A DNA stretch of 45,185 nucleotides from Hyphomicrobium_A sp964405975 (GCA_964405975.1 CAYOPW010000014.1:1-45185), one strand, 5' to 3'. Counted from the stretch's first letter, positions 33,211-42,118 are shown. Notes: generated from the letters alone by a model not told the origin. A program made the numbers and translations.

Positions 33211-34182
33211 ATGAGCGAAACCATAACCCTAGCGCACTTGTCCGACGTTCACCTTTCCCCGGTGCGCGGCTTTGCTCTGCGTTATCTCAATGTCAAGCGC
33301 GGGCTTGGTTATCTCAACTGGCAACGCAGCCGCCGCCGCGTGCACCGGCGGCCCAGCCTGGATCTCGTCGTCGCCGACCTTAAAGCACAGCGGCCTGATC
33401 ACATCGCGGTTACAGGCGATCTTATCAACCTCGGCTTGCCGGAAGAATATGCAGCGGCCTTGACGTGGCTGGAAGGCCTGGGCCGGCCTGACGCAGTGAC
33501 GGTCATTCCGGGAAACCATGACATCTACACGGTGCTGCGAGGCGACCCGGGTGTGGCGCGCTGGTCGAGTTACATGTGTCCCGACGCGTGGGGAGCACAG
33601 TTTGCTGAAGGGGGCCGCGATGGCTTTCCCTTTGTACGTCGTTTTGGTCGGGCCGCGCTGATCGGCCTCAACTCTGCAGTGAAAACGCCACCGTTTGTAG
33701 CTGCGGGCCTGTTAGGCGAGGCCCAGATTGGCGCGCTCGCACGCATCCTCGACCGTCTTAGCCCTGAGGGTGTGGTGCGCGTCGTGCTGATCCATCATCC
33801 ACCGCTGGTCGGTCAAGCGCCCCGGCGTAGAGCATTACGCGACGCCGCTCAACTCGAGCACGTCTTGGCCGAGCATGGTGCAGAACTCGTGCTGCACGGG
33901 CACAACCATTGCGATGACTATATTGATCTAGCATGGCGGCGCGGGAGCATCCCCGTGGTTGGAATTGCATCAGGATCTGCCGGCCGCGCCCACAGGCATG
34001 AGCCACTTGGACGCTACAACCTCTTGTCCATTACGCGAGGCGAGGACTGCGTGCGCATCGAGTGCGTCACCCGCGGGCTTGATCCGACCGGAACCTTCAT
34101 GGAGCAAATCGATCACAAGGTGCTCGGCGCCGCAGCAGTCTCCGCAATTGCCGCTGCTGCTCCTCAGGTTGGAAACCGTTAA
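33211..34182 (+). CDS. Calcineurin-like metallophosphoesterase (CpdA-like)
   Basis: A 323-residue cytosolic phosphoesterase. The metal motifs are LAHLSDVHLS at the N-terminus, VTGDLINLG, VIPGNHDIYT, LIHHPPL and LHGHNHCDD. Family members act as cyclic-nucleotide or nucleotide phosphodiesterases; a specific substrate cannot be named. No signal peptide is present, unlike the Tat-exported relative at 9149. A C-terminal alanine-rich helix ends the protein. AAAGGACCC precedes the ATG. Confidence 0.88.
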   Translation: MSETITLAHLSDVHLSPVRGFALRYLNVKRGLGYLNWQRSRRRVHRRPSLDLVVADLKAQRPDHIAVTGDLINLGLPEEYAAALTWLEGLGRPDAVTVIPGNHDIYTVLRGDPGVARWSSYMCPDAWGAQFAEGGRDGFPFVRRFGRAALIGLNSAVKTPPFVAAGLLGEAQIGALARILDRLSPEGVVRVVLIHHPPLVGQAPRRRALRDAAQLEHVLAEHGAELVLHGHNHCDDYIDLAWRRGSIPVVGIASGSAGRAHRHEPLGRYNLLSITRGEDCVRIECVTRGLDPTGTFMEQIDHKVLGAAAVSAIAAAAPQVGNR

Positions 34183-34569
34183 GCCATTCGAGTTGTGTGT
34201 GGTTGCGCGTTGGCGCGGTGTCTTGTCGCACAGGAGCCATGCACCAGCCTTGAAGTCGCAGAGAGTCTGACACCCTCTGCACGATTAGCGCGCACATTTG
34301 TGTCGCGTTGGACGAATTGTCGCTTAAGCCACGCAATTGGCAGCGCGGCGTTCTTGAAGGGTGGCATCGCGCTTGCCGAATGGTTGCCGCAATCTGTTCT
34401 AATTCGGGAACGTGTTGCCGAGGCCTATGGTTTTCGCACAACTGTCGTGCAGAAAGCGGTTGGCTAGAGGTTCTCCTCGTCGGGTCTATTGCATGACACT
34501 ATATACCGGTACGGTTTCAGGTCCCGCGTATAGCGTGGGGAAGGCGGGTCAAGAGCGGGTTAGGGGCAC
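34183..34569. other. Intergenic region upstream of the patatin-mod run
   Basis: A 387-base gap. A 90-codon forward frame (34195-34467) has no ribosome site and no recognisable content. The A/T-rich CTATATACC near 34498-34506 marks the likely promoter zone for the patatin gene. No complete molybdate-regulator palindrome was seen, only a CTATATA half. Confidence 0.4.
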
Positions 34570-35658
34570 GTGAGATTTCTTCGGCGAAACATTCGTATCA
34601 ATCTTGCACTCCAAGGCGGCGGCGCGCATGGCGCCTTCACCTGGGGTGTGCTCGATCGTTTGCTCGAAGACGAGCAGCTACATATCAATTGGATCAGCGC
34701 GACAAGCGCCGGTGCGGTGAACGCCGTCGCGCTTGCCGCGGGCTTGAGCGAAGGTGGCCGTAGCACAGCGCGTCGCAAGTTGCGCCACGTGTGGGAGGCG
34801 GTGCACCGGGCGGGTGTGCCGGATTTGTTGCGGCTCAATCCATTTCTCTATGGTCTCACCAGTTCGTCTCATCTCGCGAAGGTGGCGAGCCTTTGGTCGC
34901 CTTATGAATTCAACCCGTTGGGCTTCGACCCGCTGCGCCGCCTTCTATCCGAGACACTGGATTTCGATCGGCTGCGTGCCGATTCACCTGTAGAGCTGCT
35001 GATCGCGGCCACTGAGGTGGCCAGCGGTCGCGCTAAGATCTTCCGACGCGACGAGATTACGCTGGAGGCTGTACTGGCATCGTCCTGCCTGCCCACAATG
35101 CATCACGCGGTGCAGATTGACGGCGTCGCCTATTGGGACGGCGGCTTCTCAGCTAACCCGGACATCAAGACGCTTGCGATGGAGAGCACAACCGGGGATA
35201 CACTCATCGTTCAGCTCAATCCGCTTGTCCGGCACGATCTCCCCAAGGGCGTGCGCGAGATTTCCATGCACGCCAACCGTCTCACCTTTAACGCTCCGCT
35301 GCTGCGTGACGTGGAGCTGATCGAATCGGTACGTGAATGCTCCAAAAGTTGGTTTGGCGGTGCGCGCGGCCGATTGGGCCGGCTTGCCACGCATCGCTTC
35401 CACTTGATCGAGGCAGGCCGTTACACGAGCGCGCTCAGCCTCGATAGCACCATGAAACCTGATTGGCGCTTGCTTAACTATCTTCACAACGCTGGCCGGG
35501 ACGAGGCGGAGAAATGGCTCAGCCTTCATCGCGCCAGCGTGGGGCGCAGATCCAGCGTCGATTTAAGGGCGCAATTCCTTAAAGGGACTGACGGTCAGGA
35601 TGACGTTCTGCCTCCGGAAGAAATAACTGCACCCGCAGAGCAAAAGCGCGCGCTATGA
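34570..35658 (+). CDS. Patatin-like phospholipase family protein
   Basis: A 362-residue protein with a patatin fold. The oxyanion loop is LALQGGGAHGAF (GGGAHG at 16-21). The nucleophile elbow reads ATSAG with Ser46, where most patatins have GTSAG. The catalytic aspartate is Asp190 in YWDGGFSANP. These residues form the usual Ser-Asp dyad, so lipid acyl-hydrolase activity is likely; the substrate is unknown. The start is GTG at 34570. modA begins 8 bases after the stop, so the two are probably co-transcribed. Confidence 0.9.
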   Translation: MRFLRRNIRINLALQGGGAHGAFTWGVLDRLLEDEQLHINWISATSAGAVNAVALAAGLSEGGRSTARRKLRHVWEAVHRAGVPDLLRLNPFLYGLTSSSHLAKVASLWSPYEFNPLGFDPLRRLLSETLDFDRLRADSPVELLIAATEVASGRAKIFRRDEITLEAVLASSCLPTMHHAVQIDGVAYWDGGFSANPDIKTLAMESTTGDTLIVQLNPLVRHDLPKGVREISMHANRLTFNAPLLRDVELIESVRECSKSWFGGARGRLGRLATHRFHLIEAGRYTSALSLDSTMKPDWRLLNYLHNAGRDEAEKWLSLHRASVGRRSSVDLRAQFLKGTDGQDDVLPPEEITAPAEQKRAL

Positions 35659-35665
35659 TTGCCCG

Positions 35666-36481
35666 ATGACGCCGCCACGGAAGGTCTTGGGAATTCAATG
35701 GCGCGCGCTGCCTACGATGGCTGCGAGCGCGCTTATTCTTGTTGCCGGCACGCTGACTCAAGATGTGCGTGCGGAGGCGGTGCCAGTCGTGGCGGCGGCG
35801 GCAAGCCTGCGCTACGCGTTGGACGATATCGCAACGGCATTCGAGCTGGAGACCGGTCAGCGCGTGCGCCTCACTTATGGCTCCACGCGAAGCCTCATGC
35901 ATCAGATTGAGAACGGCGCACCCTATGAGTTCTTTCTCGCCGCGGACACCGAAAGCGTGCTGCGGCTTGCGGGCGAAGAGCGGACTGAGGGGCCCCCTTA
36001 CGTCTTTGCACGTGGGCGGCTTGCGCTGGTGGCACCAAGTGGCTCGCCGGTCTCCGTCGATGGCGAGCTAGCCGGCCTTGCGAACGCGCTAGCGGCAGGT
36101 GACGTCGATCATGTGGCTGTTGCAAATCCCGAAGTCGCACCTTACGGCCGCGCGGCGCGGGAAGCGCTGCAAAAAGCGGGGCTGTGGGAAGATCTCACGC
36201 CACGGCTCGTCATCGGCGAGAACGTCGGACAGGCAGCGCAGTTTGCCACGACCGGTGCTGCTCAGGTGGGTCTGATCGCTTATTCGTTGGCAGTTTCCTC
36301 CCAGATTGGCCCGCAAGTTCGCGCCGCGCTCATCCCTGAAGGTTGGCACCAGCCGATCAATCACAGTATGGGGTTGCTGAGAGGCGCAGGGACAACCGCG
36401 CGCGCATTCGCCGCCTTTCTAAAGCGTGAGCAAGCGCGCGATATCTTGGAGCAGAACGGCTTTTCCGCGCTCCAACCTTGA
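35666..36481 (+). CDS. modA: Molybdate ABC transporter substrate-binding protein
   Basis: A 271-residue periplasmic binding protein with an N-terminal signal (about residues 1-36, ending VRA). The ModA family patterns are VAAAASLRYALDDIATAFE, YGSTRSLMHQIENGAPYEFFLAAD, VANPEVAPYGRAAREAL and GENVGQAAQFATTGAAQVGLIAYS. It captures molybdate (or tungstate) for ModBC. It starts 8 bases after the patatin stop and ends 20 bases before the chosen modB start. Confidence 0.93.
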   Translation: MTPPRKVLGIQWRALPTMAASALILVAGTLTQDVRAEAVPVVAAAASLRYALDDIATAFELETGQRVRLTYGSTRSLMHQIENGAPYEFFLAADTESVLRLAGEERTEGPPYVFARGRLALVAPSGSPVSVDGELAGLANALAAGDVDHVAVANPEVAPYGRAAREALQKAGLWEDLTPRLVIGENVGQAAQFATTGAAQVGLIAYSLAVSSQIGPQVRAALIPEGWHQPINHSMGLLRGAGTTARAFAAFLKREQARDILEQNGFSALQP

Positions 36482-36501
36482 AGCTTGAGGAGACGACGGT
36501 C

Positions 36502-37173
36502 ATGGACTGGACCGCATTTGCGCTGACGCTGAAACTTGCATTCTGGACCTGCGTGCTAATCCTGCCAATCGCTATCTTGCTGGCGCGCTGGCTTGCATGG
36601 GGGCGATTGCGTGGAAAGAGTTGGGTTGAAACTCTGGTGATGTTGCCGCTGGTTTTGCCGCCAACAGTGCTTGGGTTCTATTTGCTTGTCGGCTTTGCTC
36701 CGGAGTCAGGCCTTGGACGGCTTATTTCAGCAGTTTTCGGCGGTCCGCTTGTTTTTACATTCGCCGGCATCTTGGCCGCCTCGCTTATCATCAATCTCCC
36801 CTTCGCTGTACAACCAATTCAGCGCGCGTTCGAGGCCATCGCACCAAACGTGCGCGAGGCGGCCTTTGTCAGCGGTCTTTCGCCCATTGAAACCATGCGC
36901 CGTGTCGAGCTTCCCCTGGCGTGGCCAGGTATTGCCTCGGCGCTTGCGCTGGTTTTCGCCCACACTCTGGGCGAGTTTGGCGTGATTTTGATGATTGGTG
37001 GCAGCATCGCGGGGGAGACGCGCGTGATGTCGATAGCGATCTATGACGGCGTTCAGGCCTTTCGCACAGCAGATGCGGCGATAATGTCCGCGGTGCTATT
37101 AGGCTTCTCCTTCGCAGCGATCGTGATCGTGCATATGCTCGCGCGGCGGCGTTCGGAAGCCCATGCCCGTTGA
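36502..37173 (+). CDS. modB: Molybdate ABC transporter permease
   Basis: A 223-residue inner-membrane permease with about five or six helices. It starts MDWTAFALTLKLAFWTC, typical for ModB. The ABC-interaction loop EAAFVSGLSPIETMRRVELPLAWPGI is clear, as is HTLGEFGVILMIGGSIAGETR. The ATG at 36502 is chosen; a TTG at 36478, overlapping the modA stop, would add eight residues. The end overlaps modC by 11 bases. Confidence 0.94.
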   Translation: MDWTAFALTLKLAFWTCVLILPIAILLARWLAWGRLRGKSWVETLVMLPLVLPPTVLGFYLLVGFAPESGLGRLISAVFGGPLVFTFAGILAASLIINLPFAVQPIQRAFEAIAPNVREAAFVSGLSPIETMRRVELPLAWPGIASALALVFAHTLGEFGVILMIGGSIAGETRVMSIAIYDGVQAFRTADAAIMSAVLLGFSFAAIVIVHMLARRRSEAHAR

Positions 37174-38272
37174 ACCCGCACCACTCCATGTCATCTTGAA
37201 TCAAGAGGGGCCAATACCACTCGATGTGGAGATTACCTGCAATCCCGGAGAGCTGTTGGCGCTCGTTGGTCCGTCGGGCAGCGGCAAGACGACGGTGCTG
37301 CGTTCCATTGCCGGTCTTTACCGCCCTGCTGCCGGACGCATCGTTTCAGGGAATCAAGTTTGGTTCGATGCGGTGGACGGGACCTTGGTCACGCCGCAGG
37401 CGCGGGCAACAGGGCTTGTGTTTCAGGATTATGCGCTCTTTCCTCATCTTTCCGCATTAGAGAATGTAAAGCTTGCCGCGCGTCACCTGGACGGGCGGCA
37501 ACGCACGGAGCAAGCCGCAGCCCTTCTTGCGCGCGTGCATCTCGAAGGCCTTGAGACCCGCACGCCTGACCAGCTCTCGGGTGGCGAACGCCAGCGCGTC
37601 GCTCTCGCCCGGGCTCTTGCGCGCGACCCAACTGTCCTTCTTCTTGATGAGCCGTTTTCCGCCGTTGACCGCATGACGCGCGAGCGGCTGAAAGCGGAAC
37701 TTTCCAGCCTGCACGGTTCGCTGGAGATCCCGATTGTCCTCGTCACTCACGATTTGCAGGAAGCCGAGGCGCTCGCCGATTGCATAGCGATCTTGCACAA
37801 AGGCAGAACGCTACAATGTGGGCCGCCCGACGATGTTCGTCTGCGCCCGGTGAGCGCGCTCGTTGCCCGCCTTATGGGCCATGTCAACATCTTTGATGGT
37901 GAGATTGAGCAGGTCTCGCAATCAAAGAGTAGCGGACGCATTCGCTGGCGTAACCGCACGCTTGAAGTCGCGGACACCGGGCGATTTACAGTTGGAGAAC
38001 GGGTGACGTGGCTGATTCCGGCCGACTATGTGGTGTTGGAAGACATAAGCCTGTCTGCGGGCGATGGACGAAGCGACAGGCTGCCCGGCACGGTGATCGA
38101 CGTTTCGAGGCTCGGTGAAACGTCGCTGCTCACCGTGCGTCTCGGGGCAGATTCCGCTGACGCGCTCCGCGTAACAATGGCCACGCGAGAGACGCGCTTG
38201 CTCAAACTTGGACTCGAAGTAAGCGTCTGCTTGCTTGCCGAAGGCATCCATCTAATGCCGTGTGAAAATTGA
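37163..38272 (+). CDS. modC: Molybdate ABC transporter ATP-binding protein
   Basis: A 369-residue ATPase. Walker A is GPSGSGKT (36-43), the Q-loop is in VFQDYALFPH (Gln88), the signature is LSGGERQRV (138-146), Walker B is VLLLDEP (158-164), and VTHD is the H-loop. A TOBE-type C-terminal domain of about 90 residues follows and is expected to bind molybdate. The ATG overlaps modB by 11 bases, and the next gene overlaps its end by 11 bases, so the run is tightly coupled. Confidence 0.95.
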   Translation: MPVEPAPLHVILNQEGPIPLDVEITCNPGELLALVGPSGSGKTTVLRSIAGLYRPAAGRIVSGNQVWFDAVDGTLVTPQARATGLVFQDYALFPHLSALENVKLAARHLDGRQRTEQAAALLARVHLEGLETRTPDQLSGGERQRVALARALARDPTVLLLDEPFSAVDRMTRERLKAELSSLHGSLEIPIVLVTHDLQEAEALADCIAILHKGRTLQCGPPDDVRLRPVSALVARLMGHVNIFDGEIEQVSQSKSSGRIRWRNRTLEVADTGRFTVGERVTWLIPADYVVLEDISLSAGDGRSDRLPGTVIDVSRLGETSLLTVRLGADSADALRVTMATRETRLLKLGLEVSVCLLAEGIHLMPCEN

Positions 38273-38936
38273 TTCTAGCAGGGCCTGCGCAAGCCGCCGA
38301 ATGTTGCGCGATCACTCGATTGATGACAGCCTGGCTCTTATGAGTGGGGCAGCGGCAGCGAATGGCGGTCAGGTACCGAGCCGGTGGTGGTACCTCTTGG
38401 CTATGGCCATTGCCCTGGTGGGCGTTGCGGGCATGATCGCGTTCATGCTCCCGCGCTTGTTGGGAATGGCTGACGCGCTCATTCAAGTCGTCGTGCCTGG
38501 CGACGTCGAACTGAGCTTGGACGAACCCGGCACATATACGATTTTCCACGAGCGGCACAGCGTCGTCGGTGACCGTCTCTATGTCTCCGAGAACATTTCC
38601 GGTTTGCGCGTCCTTGTGACAGCCCTAAGCACGGGGAAAGAGATCCCTATATTACCGACGGCCGCATCACAGACCTATTCGATCGGCGGCCGTTCGGGCA
38701 CATCTGCCTTTGCGTTTGAGATCTCCGAGCCTGGCCGCTATCGCCTCGTTGCGGCCTACGAGGATGGGAGCACCCAGCCTAAAGCGGTTCTCGCTATTGG
38801 GCAGGGCTTCCTTAGGGACTTGCTGCTCACCGTTCTGGGCAGTCTTGCGATCCTATTCACATGTATGGCCGCCGCCGTGTTTGTTGCGGTGATGGTGTCA
38901 CAGAAGCGCAAGGCGGCGCGTGCCGCCACTGTATGA
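38262..38936 (+). CDS. Membrane protein with two helices and an external domain
   Basis: A 224-residue protein with a membrane helix at about residues 43-64 and another near the C-terminus (about 186-213), with a beta-rich domain of some 120 residues between them, presumably periplasmic (VVVPGDVELSLDEPGTYTIF, RLYVSENISGLRVLVTALS). The GTG at 38262 overlaps modC; in-frame ATGs at 38301 and 38340 are alternatives, and no ribosome site decides among them. No family is recognised. The overlap suggests co-expression with modABC, but a link to molybdate is not shown. Confidence 0.6.
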   Translation: MKIDSSRACASRRMLRDHSIDDSLALMSGAAAANGGQVPSRWWYLLAMAIALVGVAGMIAFMLPRLLGMADALIQVVVPGDVELSLDEPGTYTIFHERHSVVGDRLYVSENISGLRVLVTALSTGKEIPILPTAASQTYSIGGRSGTSAFAFEISEPGRYRLVAAYEDGSTQPKAVLAIGQGFLRDLLLTVLGSLAILFTCMAAAVFVAVMVSQKRKAARAATV

Positions 38937-38975
38937 AGCTCACGCCAAAAGCGGGGCGGGAAGTGCTGATCGACT

Positions 38976-39941
38976 ATGACGCAAACGCAGCGGTTCAATG
39001 CACCTTCCGGCAACCCGCTAATGGATTCTTCGCTCACCGCCCTTACAGCCGGTGATCTTGAGGCGATCTTTCTGCCTGCCCACGGAATGCTCGGCATTTC
39101 GCTCCGCCACCAGGGTGTTGAAATTCTCAGGCGCCGAGAAGATCTCGAAGCTGCTGCCACGAAAGGCAGCACGGCCGGGATTCCGTTGCTGTATCCGTGG
39201 GCCAACCGGCTGGCCGCGCCCCGATATGAAACCGCCGGTCAATCGGTCGAGTTAGATCCCGCATCACCGCTCCTTCACTTTGACGCCAATGGCCTGCCGA
39301 TTCACGGTGTGCCCTGGTCGCGTCTCGCGTGGGACGTCACGGAAAGCCATAAGGCCCGCCTCACCGCCAGGCTCGACTGGTCAAGCCCGGAGCGTCTTGC
39401 CGTATTCCCATTTCCCCACCAGTTGACGATAACGGCGATCGTTCAATCCGATAGCCTGACATTGGAGACGGAAGTGTTTGCGGGGCAGGAGGGGCCCGTG
39501 CCGGTGAGCTTGGGATTCCATCCCTACATCGGAGTGCCGGGGCTGCCGCGGGCGCAGTGGCGGCTGTCGCTGCCAGCCATGCGCCAGCTTGTGCTCGATA
39601 AACGCGGGATCCCGACCGGCCGTGAAGAAGATTATGGCAGCATTGACGGCCCGCTCGGCGAGCGCGACATCGATGACGGCTTCGCTTTGATTGAGGAGCA
39701 TGCAGTCTTTTCAATTTCCGGCGGGGGCCGCTGCATCTTTGTGGAGCCGCTTGAGGGATTCAGATACGCTCAGGTCTTCTCGCCGAAGGATGCCGATTAC
39801 ATCGCGCTGGAGCCGATGACCGCGCCGGCGAACGCGCTGATCAGCGGTGAGGGCCTGCGTCTAGTAGAACCCGGCGGCCGGCTTGGCGCGGTCTTTCGCA
39901 TTCGGATTGGTTCGGACGCTAAATCTCGCGCCCCAGACTAG
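38976..39941 (+). CDS. Aldose 1-epimerase family protein
   Basis: A 321-residue galactose-mutarotase-like protein. The family signatures are STAGIPLLYPWANRLAAPRY, the catalytic-histidine segment PIHGVPWSRLAW, LGFHPYIGVPGL, and FVEPLEGFRYAQVFSP with YIALEPMTAPANAL near the catalytic glutamate. It probably interconverts anomers of a free sugar or acts on a related sugar; the substrate is unknown. It starts 40 bases after the preceding membrane-protein gene. Confidence 0.88.
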   Translation: MTQTQRFNAPSGNPLMDSSLTALTAGDLEAIFLPAHGMLGISLRHQGVEILRRREDLEAAATKGSTAGIPLLYPWANRLAAPRYETAGQSVELDPASPLLHFDANGLPIHGVPWSRLAWDVTESHKARLTARLDWSSPERLAVFPFPHQLTITAIVQSDSLTLETEVFAGQEGPVPVSLGFHPYIGVPGLPRAQWRLSLPAMRQLVLDKRGIPTGREEDYGSIDGPLGERDIDDGFALIEEHAVFSISGGGRCIFVEPLEGFRYAQVFSPKDADYIALEPMTAPANALISGEGLRLVEPGGRLGAVFRIRIGSDAKSRAPD

Positions 39942-39958
39942 CCAGCACCGCCCTTCGA

Positions 39959-40729
39959 TCAGGAACCAACCAGTCGCGCGTATCCCTGTTCCATCGTCTC
40001 TTCCAGCGCTTTTTTGTATTCCGGGTAGGACGCATCCTTTTCTGTGATCTCACCGAAGTCACCGCCGAACTTATCGCGTTTTTCGTACACAATAGGCGTT
40101 GCCACAGGCACGAACATCGCGCCGTGCTTGTGTAGCGTCGTGATGATCCCGCGCATTTTTCCAAAGCGGTCGATCTGCGACACGATGATCATGCGCATGG
40201 CGCCCTTCGTCAGCGACACGAGGTGAATGAACATGGAGGAGGCGGGAATATATAGCCGCCCCCTGTGGGAGTAAGGTGCGTCGGGCCGGTCGCACTCCTG
40301 GAACAACAGGCTCGGCCATTCCGGTTCCCAGCTTACATCCGTACGATAGGCGATGATCACGCCTGGCTGAGCAAAGGACGGTCGTAGCGTCAGATAGCTG
40401 CCGATGTAGTGGTCGACGGCCGCTCGCGTGTAGGCCCCCATGTAGACGGGTGCAACGAGGCCGCCTTCGCCCTGCAGCTCCATAGGACCGCGCGTGCCTC
40501 TGCCGTCCCAGGCCACCTTCAGTTTGTCATAATCAAGCCCCAGCACCATGCACACGTCGAACAGGGTTTGTTCGCGTACCGAGCGTCCGCCGAGCAAATT
40601 CTGGATCGTTTTTTCGTGGCAATCGGCAGCGTCAGCGAGTTCGGCCTGCGTCAGCTTCTTTTCGATCATAGCCGTCTTGATTTGGGCGAGTGCCGCTTCG
40701 CGCGCGGATTTCGAAGCTGAACCCTTCAT
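39959..40729 (-). CDS. XRE-family regulator with an unfamiliar C-terminal domain
   Basis: A 256-residue protein. Residues about 17-68 form a Cro/C1-type helix-turn-helix (KLTQAELADAADCHEKTIQNLLGGRSVREQTLFDVCMVL). After a linker comes a domain of about 150 residues (YMGAYTRAAVDHYIGSYLTLRPSF to GYARLVGS) that does not match a family I can name. Its aromatic, beta-rich start could be ligand-sensing. A direct repeat lies 33 bases upstream of the start, a likely operator. It stands alone on the reverse strand, convergent with the epimerase gene. Confidence 0.78.
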   Translation of the reverse strand: MKGSASKSAREAALAQIKTAMIEKKLTQAELADAADCHEKTIQNLLGGRSVREQTLFDVCMVLGLDYDKLKVAWDGRGTRGPMELQGEGGLVAPVYMGAYTRAAVDHYIGSYLTLRPSFAQPGVIIAYRTDVSWEPEWPSLLFQECDRPDAPYSHRGRLYIPASSMFIHLVSLTKGAMRMIIVSQIDRFGKMRGIITTLHKHGAMFVPVATPIVYEKRDKFGGDFGEITEKDASYPEYKKALEETMEQGYARLVGS

Positions 40730-40761
40730 GCCAAGTGAGCCCTCACCTGCGGCGGTCTAAA

Positions 40762-40779
40762 TGGAATTTGCTGGAATTT
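40762..40779. repeat. Direct repeat, 10-base period, upstream of the XRE gene
   Basis: TGGAATTT occurs at 40762-40769 and again at 40772-40779, one helical turn apart, with GC between. It lies 33 bases upstream of the XRE start codon, where an operator or an overlapping promoter would be expected. Confidence 0.45.
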
Positions 40780-40960
40780 ACCGGTTTTTTCCCCCTGCGG
40801 GCAAACGGGAAAAGGCCAGCACCGGCGTTTACTTGTTGTTGTCGCCGGGCCATCTCGTCTTTCTGCGGCGATAGAGGCAGGTTCCGTGAAGGGGGATCAG
40901 CCAGAATTGTGCGCTCGCGCCGCCTCCGCAATCGGAAACTTACGTTTGGGAGCCTAGGCC

Positions 40961-41083
40961 ATGAAAGCTTCAAGCAACGCAGAGCCCCTTTCCCCGGACC
41001 TCAGCGGTCCGGCCTCCGCCGTCCTCGTCGCGCTTGCCGGTGCGGCCATCGTTGCTGCCGGCTTACTTCTGCTCGGTGCCTGA
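40961..41083 (+). CDS. Forty-residue single-helix membrane peptide
   Basis: An ATG at 40961 (after GGGAGCCTAGGCC) opens a 40-codon frame. It has a short polar start (MKASSNAEPLSPDLSG) and one hydrophobic helix (AVLVALAGAAIVAAGLLLLG), ending AAGLLLLGA. A strong terminator follows 27 bases after its stop, which supports a real transcript. No family is recognised. Confidence 0.5.
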   Translation: MKASSNAEPLSPDLSGPASAVLVALAGAAIVAAGLLLLGA

Positions 41084-41109
41084 GGAGCAAAGGCTGCTCG
41101 CTCAAATGC

Positions 41110-41146
41110 AACGGGCGGCGAAGGAAAAAGACCCTCGCCGCCCGTT
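41110..41146. terminator. Bidirectional hairpin terminator
   Basis: A perfect 12-base stem (41110-41121 with 41135-41146) with two further inner G/C pairs lies between the small forward ORF and the convergent reverse-strand RlpA-like gene, and can serve both. The T-tracts are short (TTACTT on the forward side). Confidence 0.65.
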
Positions 41147-41167
41147 ACTTGTACTGTGGATGCGAGT

Positions 41168-41716
41168 CTAAAGGACTTCAAGCGACACCGGCGCAACTCC
41201 GGCACCTGTCATCCCGATCACCTGCGCCGCGCCGCGCGAGAGGTCGATAACGCGGCCGCGAATGAATGGCCCGCGGTCATTGATGGTGACCACGACAGAG
41301 CGTCCATTGCGCTTGTTCGTCACCCGAACCTTGGTGCCAAATGGCAGCGAGCGATGGGCAGCGGTCATTGCGCTGGGATTGAAGCGGGCGCCAGAAGCCG
41401 TCCTTTGACCCTGCCAATAGTAAGAAGCGAGCCCCGATCCGGCAGACCGGCCAGCGCCGGTGGACCCCAATGATGCGCTGCGCGTCCGCTTACGGGACGA
41501 ATTCGAGCGCTTGCTTGCACTGCGACGGCCGGACCGTTTTGCGTAAGCGCGATCATTTGAGCGGTAACTGCGGGTGGAGCCGGTTGTTGTTGACTTTGAA
41601 GAGCTGCACGCAACTTCTGCGCCCATGCACTTCCAGTACGTTGCTGCACTGGCGGGAGCCAGCGTAAGCAAGCCAAAAATCACCACCGTCAAAGCGGAAT
41701 AGATATACGTCCGCAT
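41168..41716 (-). CDS. RlpA-like protein with a double-psi beta-barrel
   Basis: A 182-residue exported protein. A signal peptide (MRTYIYSALTVVIFGLLTLAPASA) precedes a serine/arginine/lysine-rich region, then the RlpA domain in the last 80 residues: GLASYYWQGQRTASGARFNP, LPFGTKVRVTNKRNGRSVVV, and INDRGPFIRGRVIDLSRGAA with the catalytic-type aspartate. RlpA proteins bind denuded glycans at the septum, and some are lytic transglycosylases. No SPOR domain is present, so glycan targeting may come from the basic region. AGAGGAG lies before the ATG at 41716. Confidence 0.87.
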   Translation of the reverse strand: MRTYIYSALTVVIFGLLTLAPASAATYWKCMGAEVACSSSKSTTTGSTRSYRSNDRAYAKRSGRRSASKRSNSSRKRTRSASLGSTGAGRSAGSGLASYYWQGQRTASGARFNPSAMTAAHRSLPFGTKVRVTNKRNGRSVVVTINDRGPFIRGRVIDLSRGAAQVIGMTGAGVAPVSLEVL

Positions 41717-42118
41717 GCCTATACTCCTCTTTGCAGCGACAGTGCCCGTGCCCAACACTCAATCCCCAAACCAGGTCATCTCAAGCGGACGAACTGGTGC
41801 CTTCTCCTTGATGGATGCAGCTATTTTTGGTGGGAGGGGATTGGTTTGTGGCGTATGGACCGTAGCGAAATCCAGAACCCGTCCTGTCGCTTTCGAAAAA
41901 GGGGGCGTACCCCGTTCTGGCGCCGGCTACGGAGCACCGGTAAATGTGGCGGTCAACCATGTCATCTGAACGTCATTCGTCGCAAAACGCGCCAATGACC
42001 TGATTCTCAAAGATATTGTTGCGTCGCACTAGTGCAGCGCCGCGACGGCAGGTCGCAGATGCGAGATGGCGCGCGCACGATCTCAATGGTGCAAGCACGT
42101 TGGTGAGAGGAGGCAGGC
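41717..42118. other. Intergenic region between rlpA-like gene and chrA
   Basis: About 400 bases between divergent genes. It should hold both promoters, but no clear pair was identified. A short forward frame (41715-41969) has no ribosome site and shows no recognisable content. Confidence 0.4.

Noticed and set aside
34195..34467. Ninety-codon forward frame in the gap before the patatin gene
   Set aside because: It has no ribosome site, no recognisable sequence and no hydrophobic or periodic pattern.
34498..34520. Possible molybdate-regulator (ModE) box upstream of the patatin-mod run
   Set aside because: Only a CTATATA half is present; the matching inverted half at the right distance is missing.
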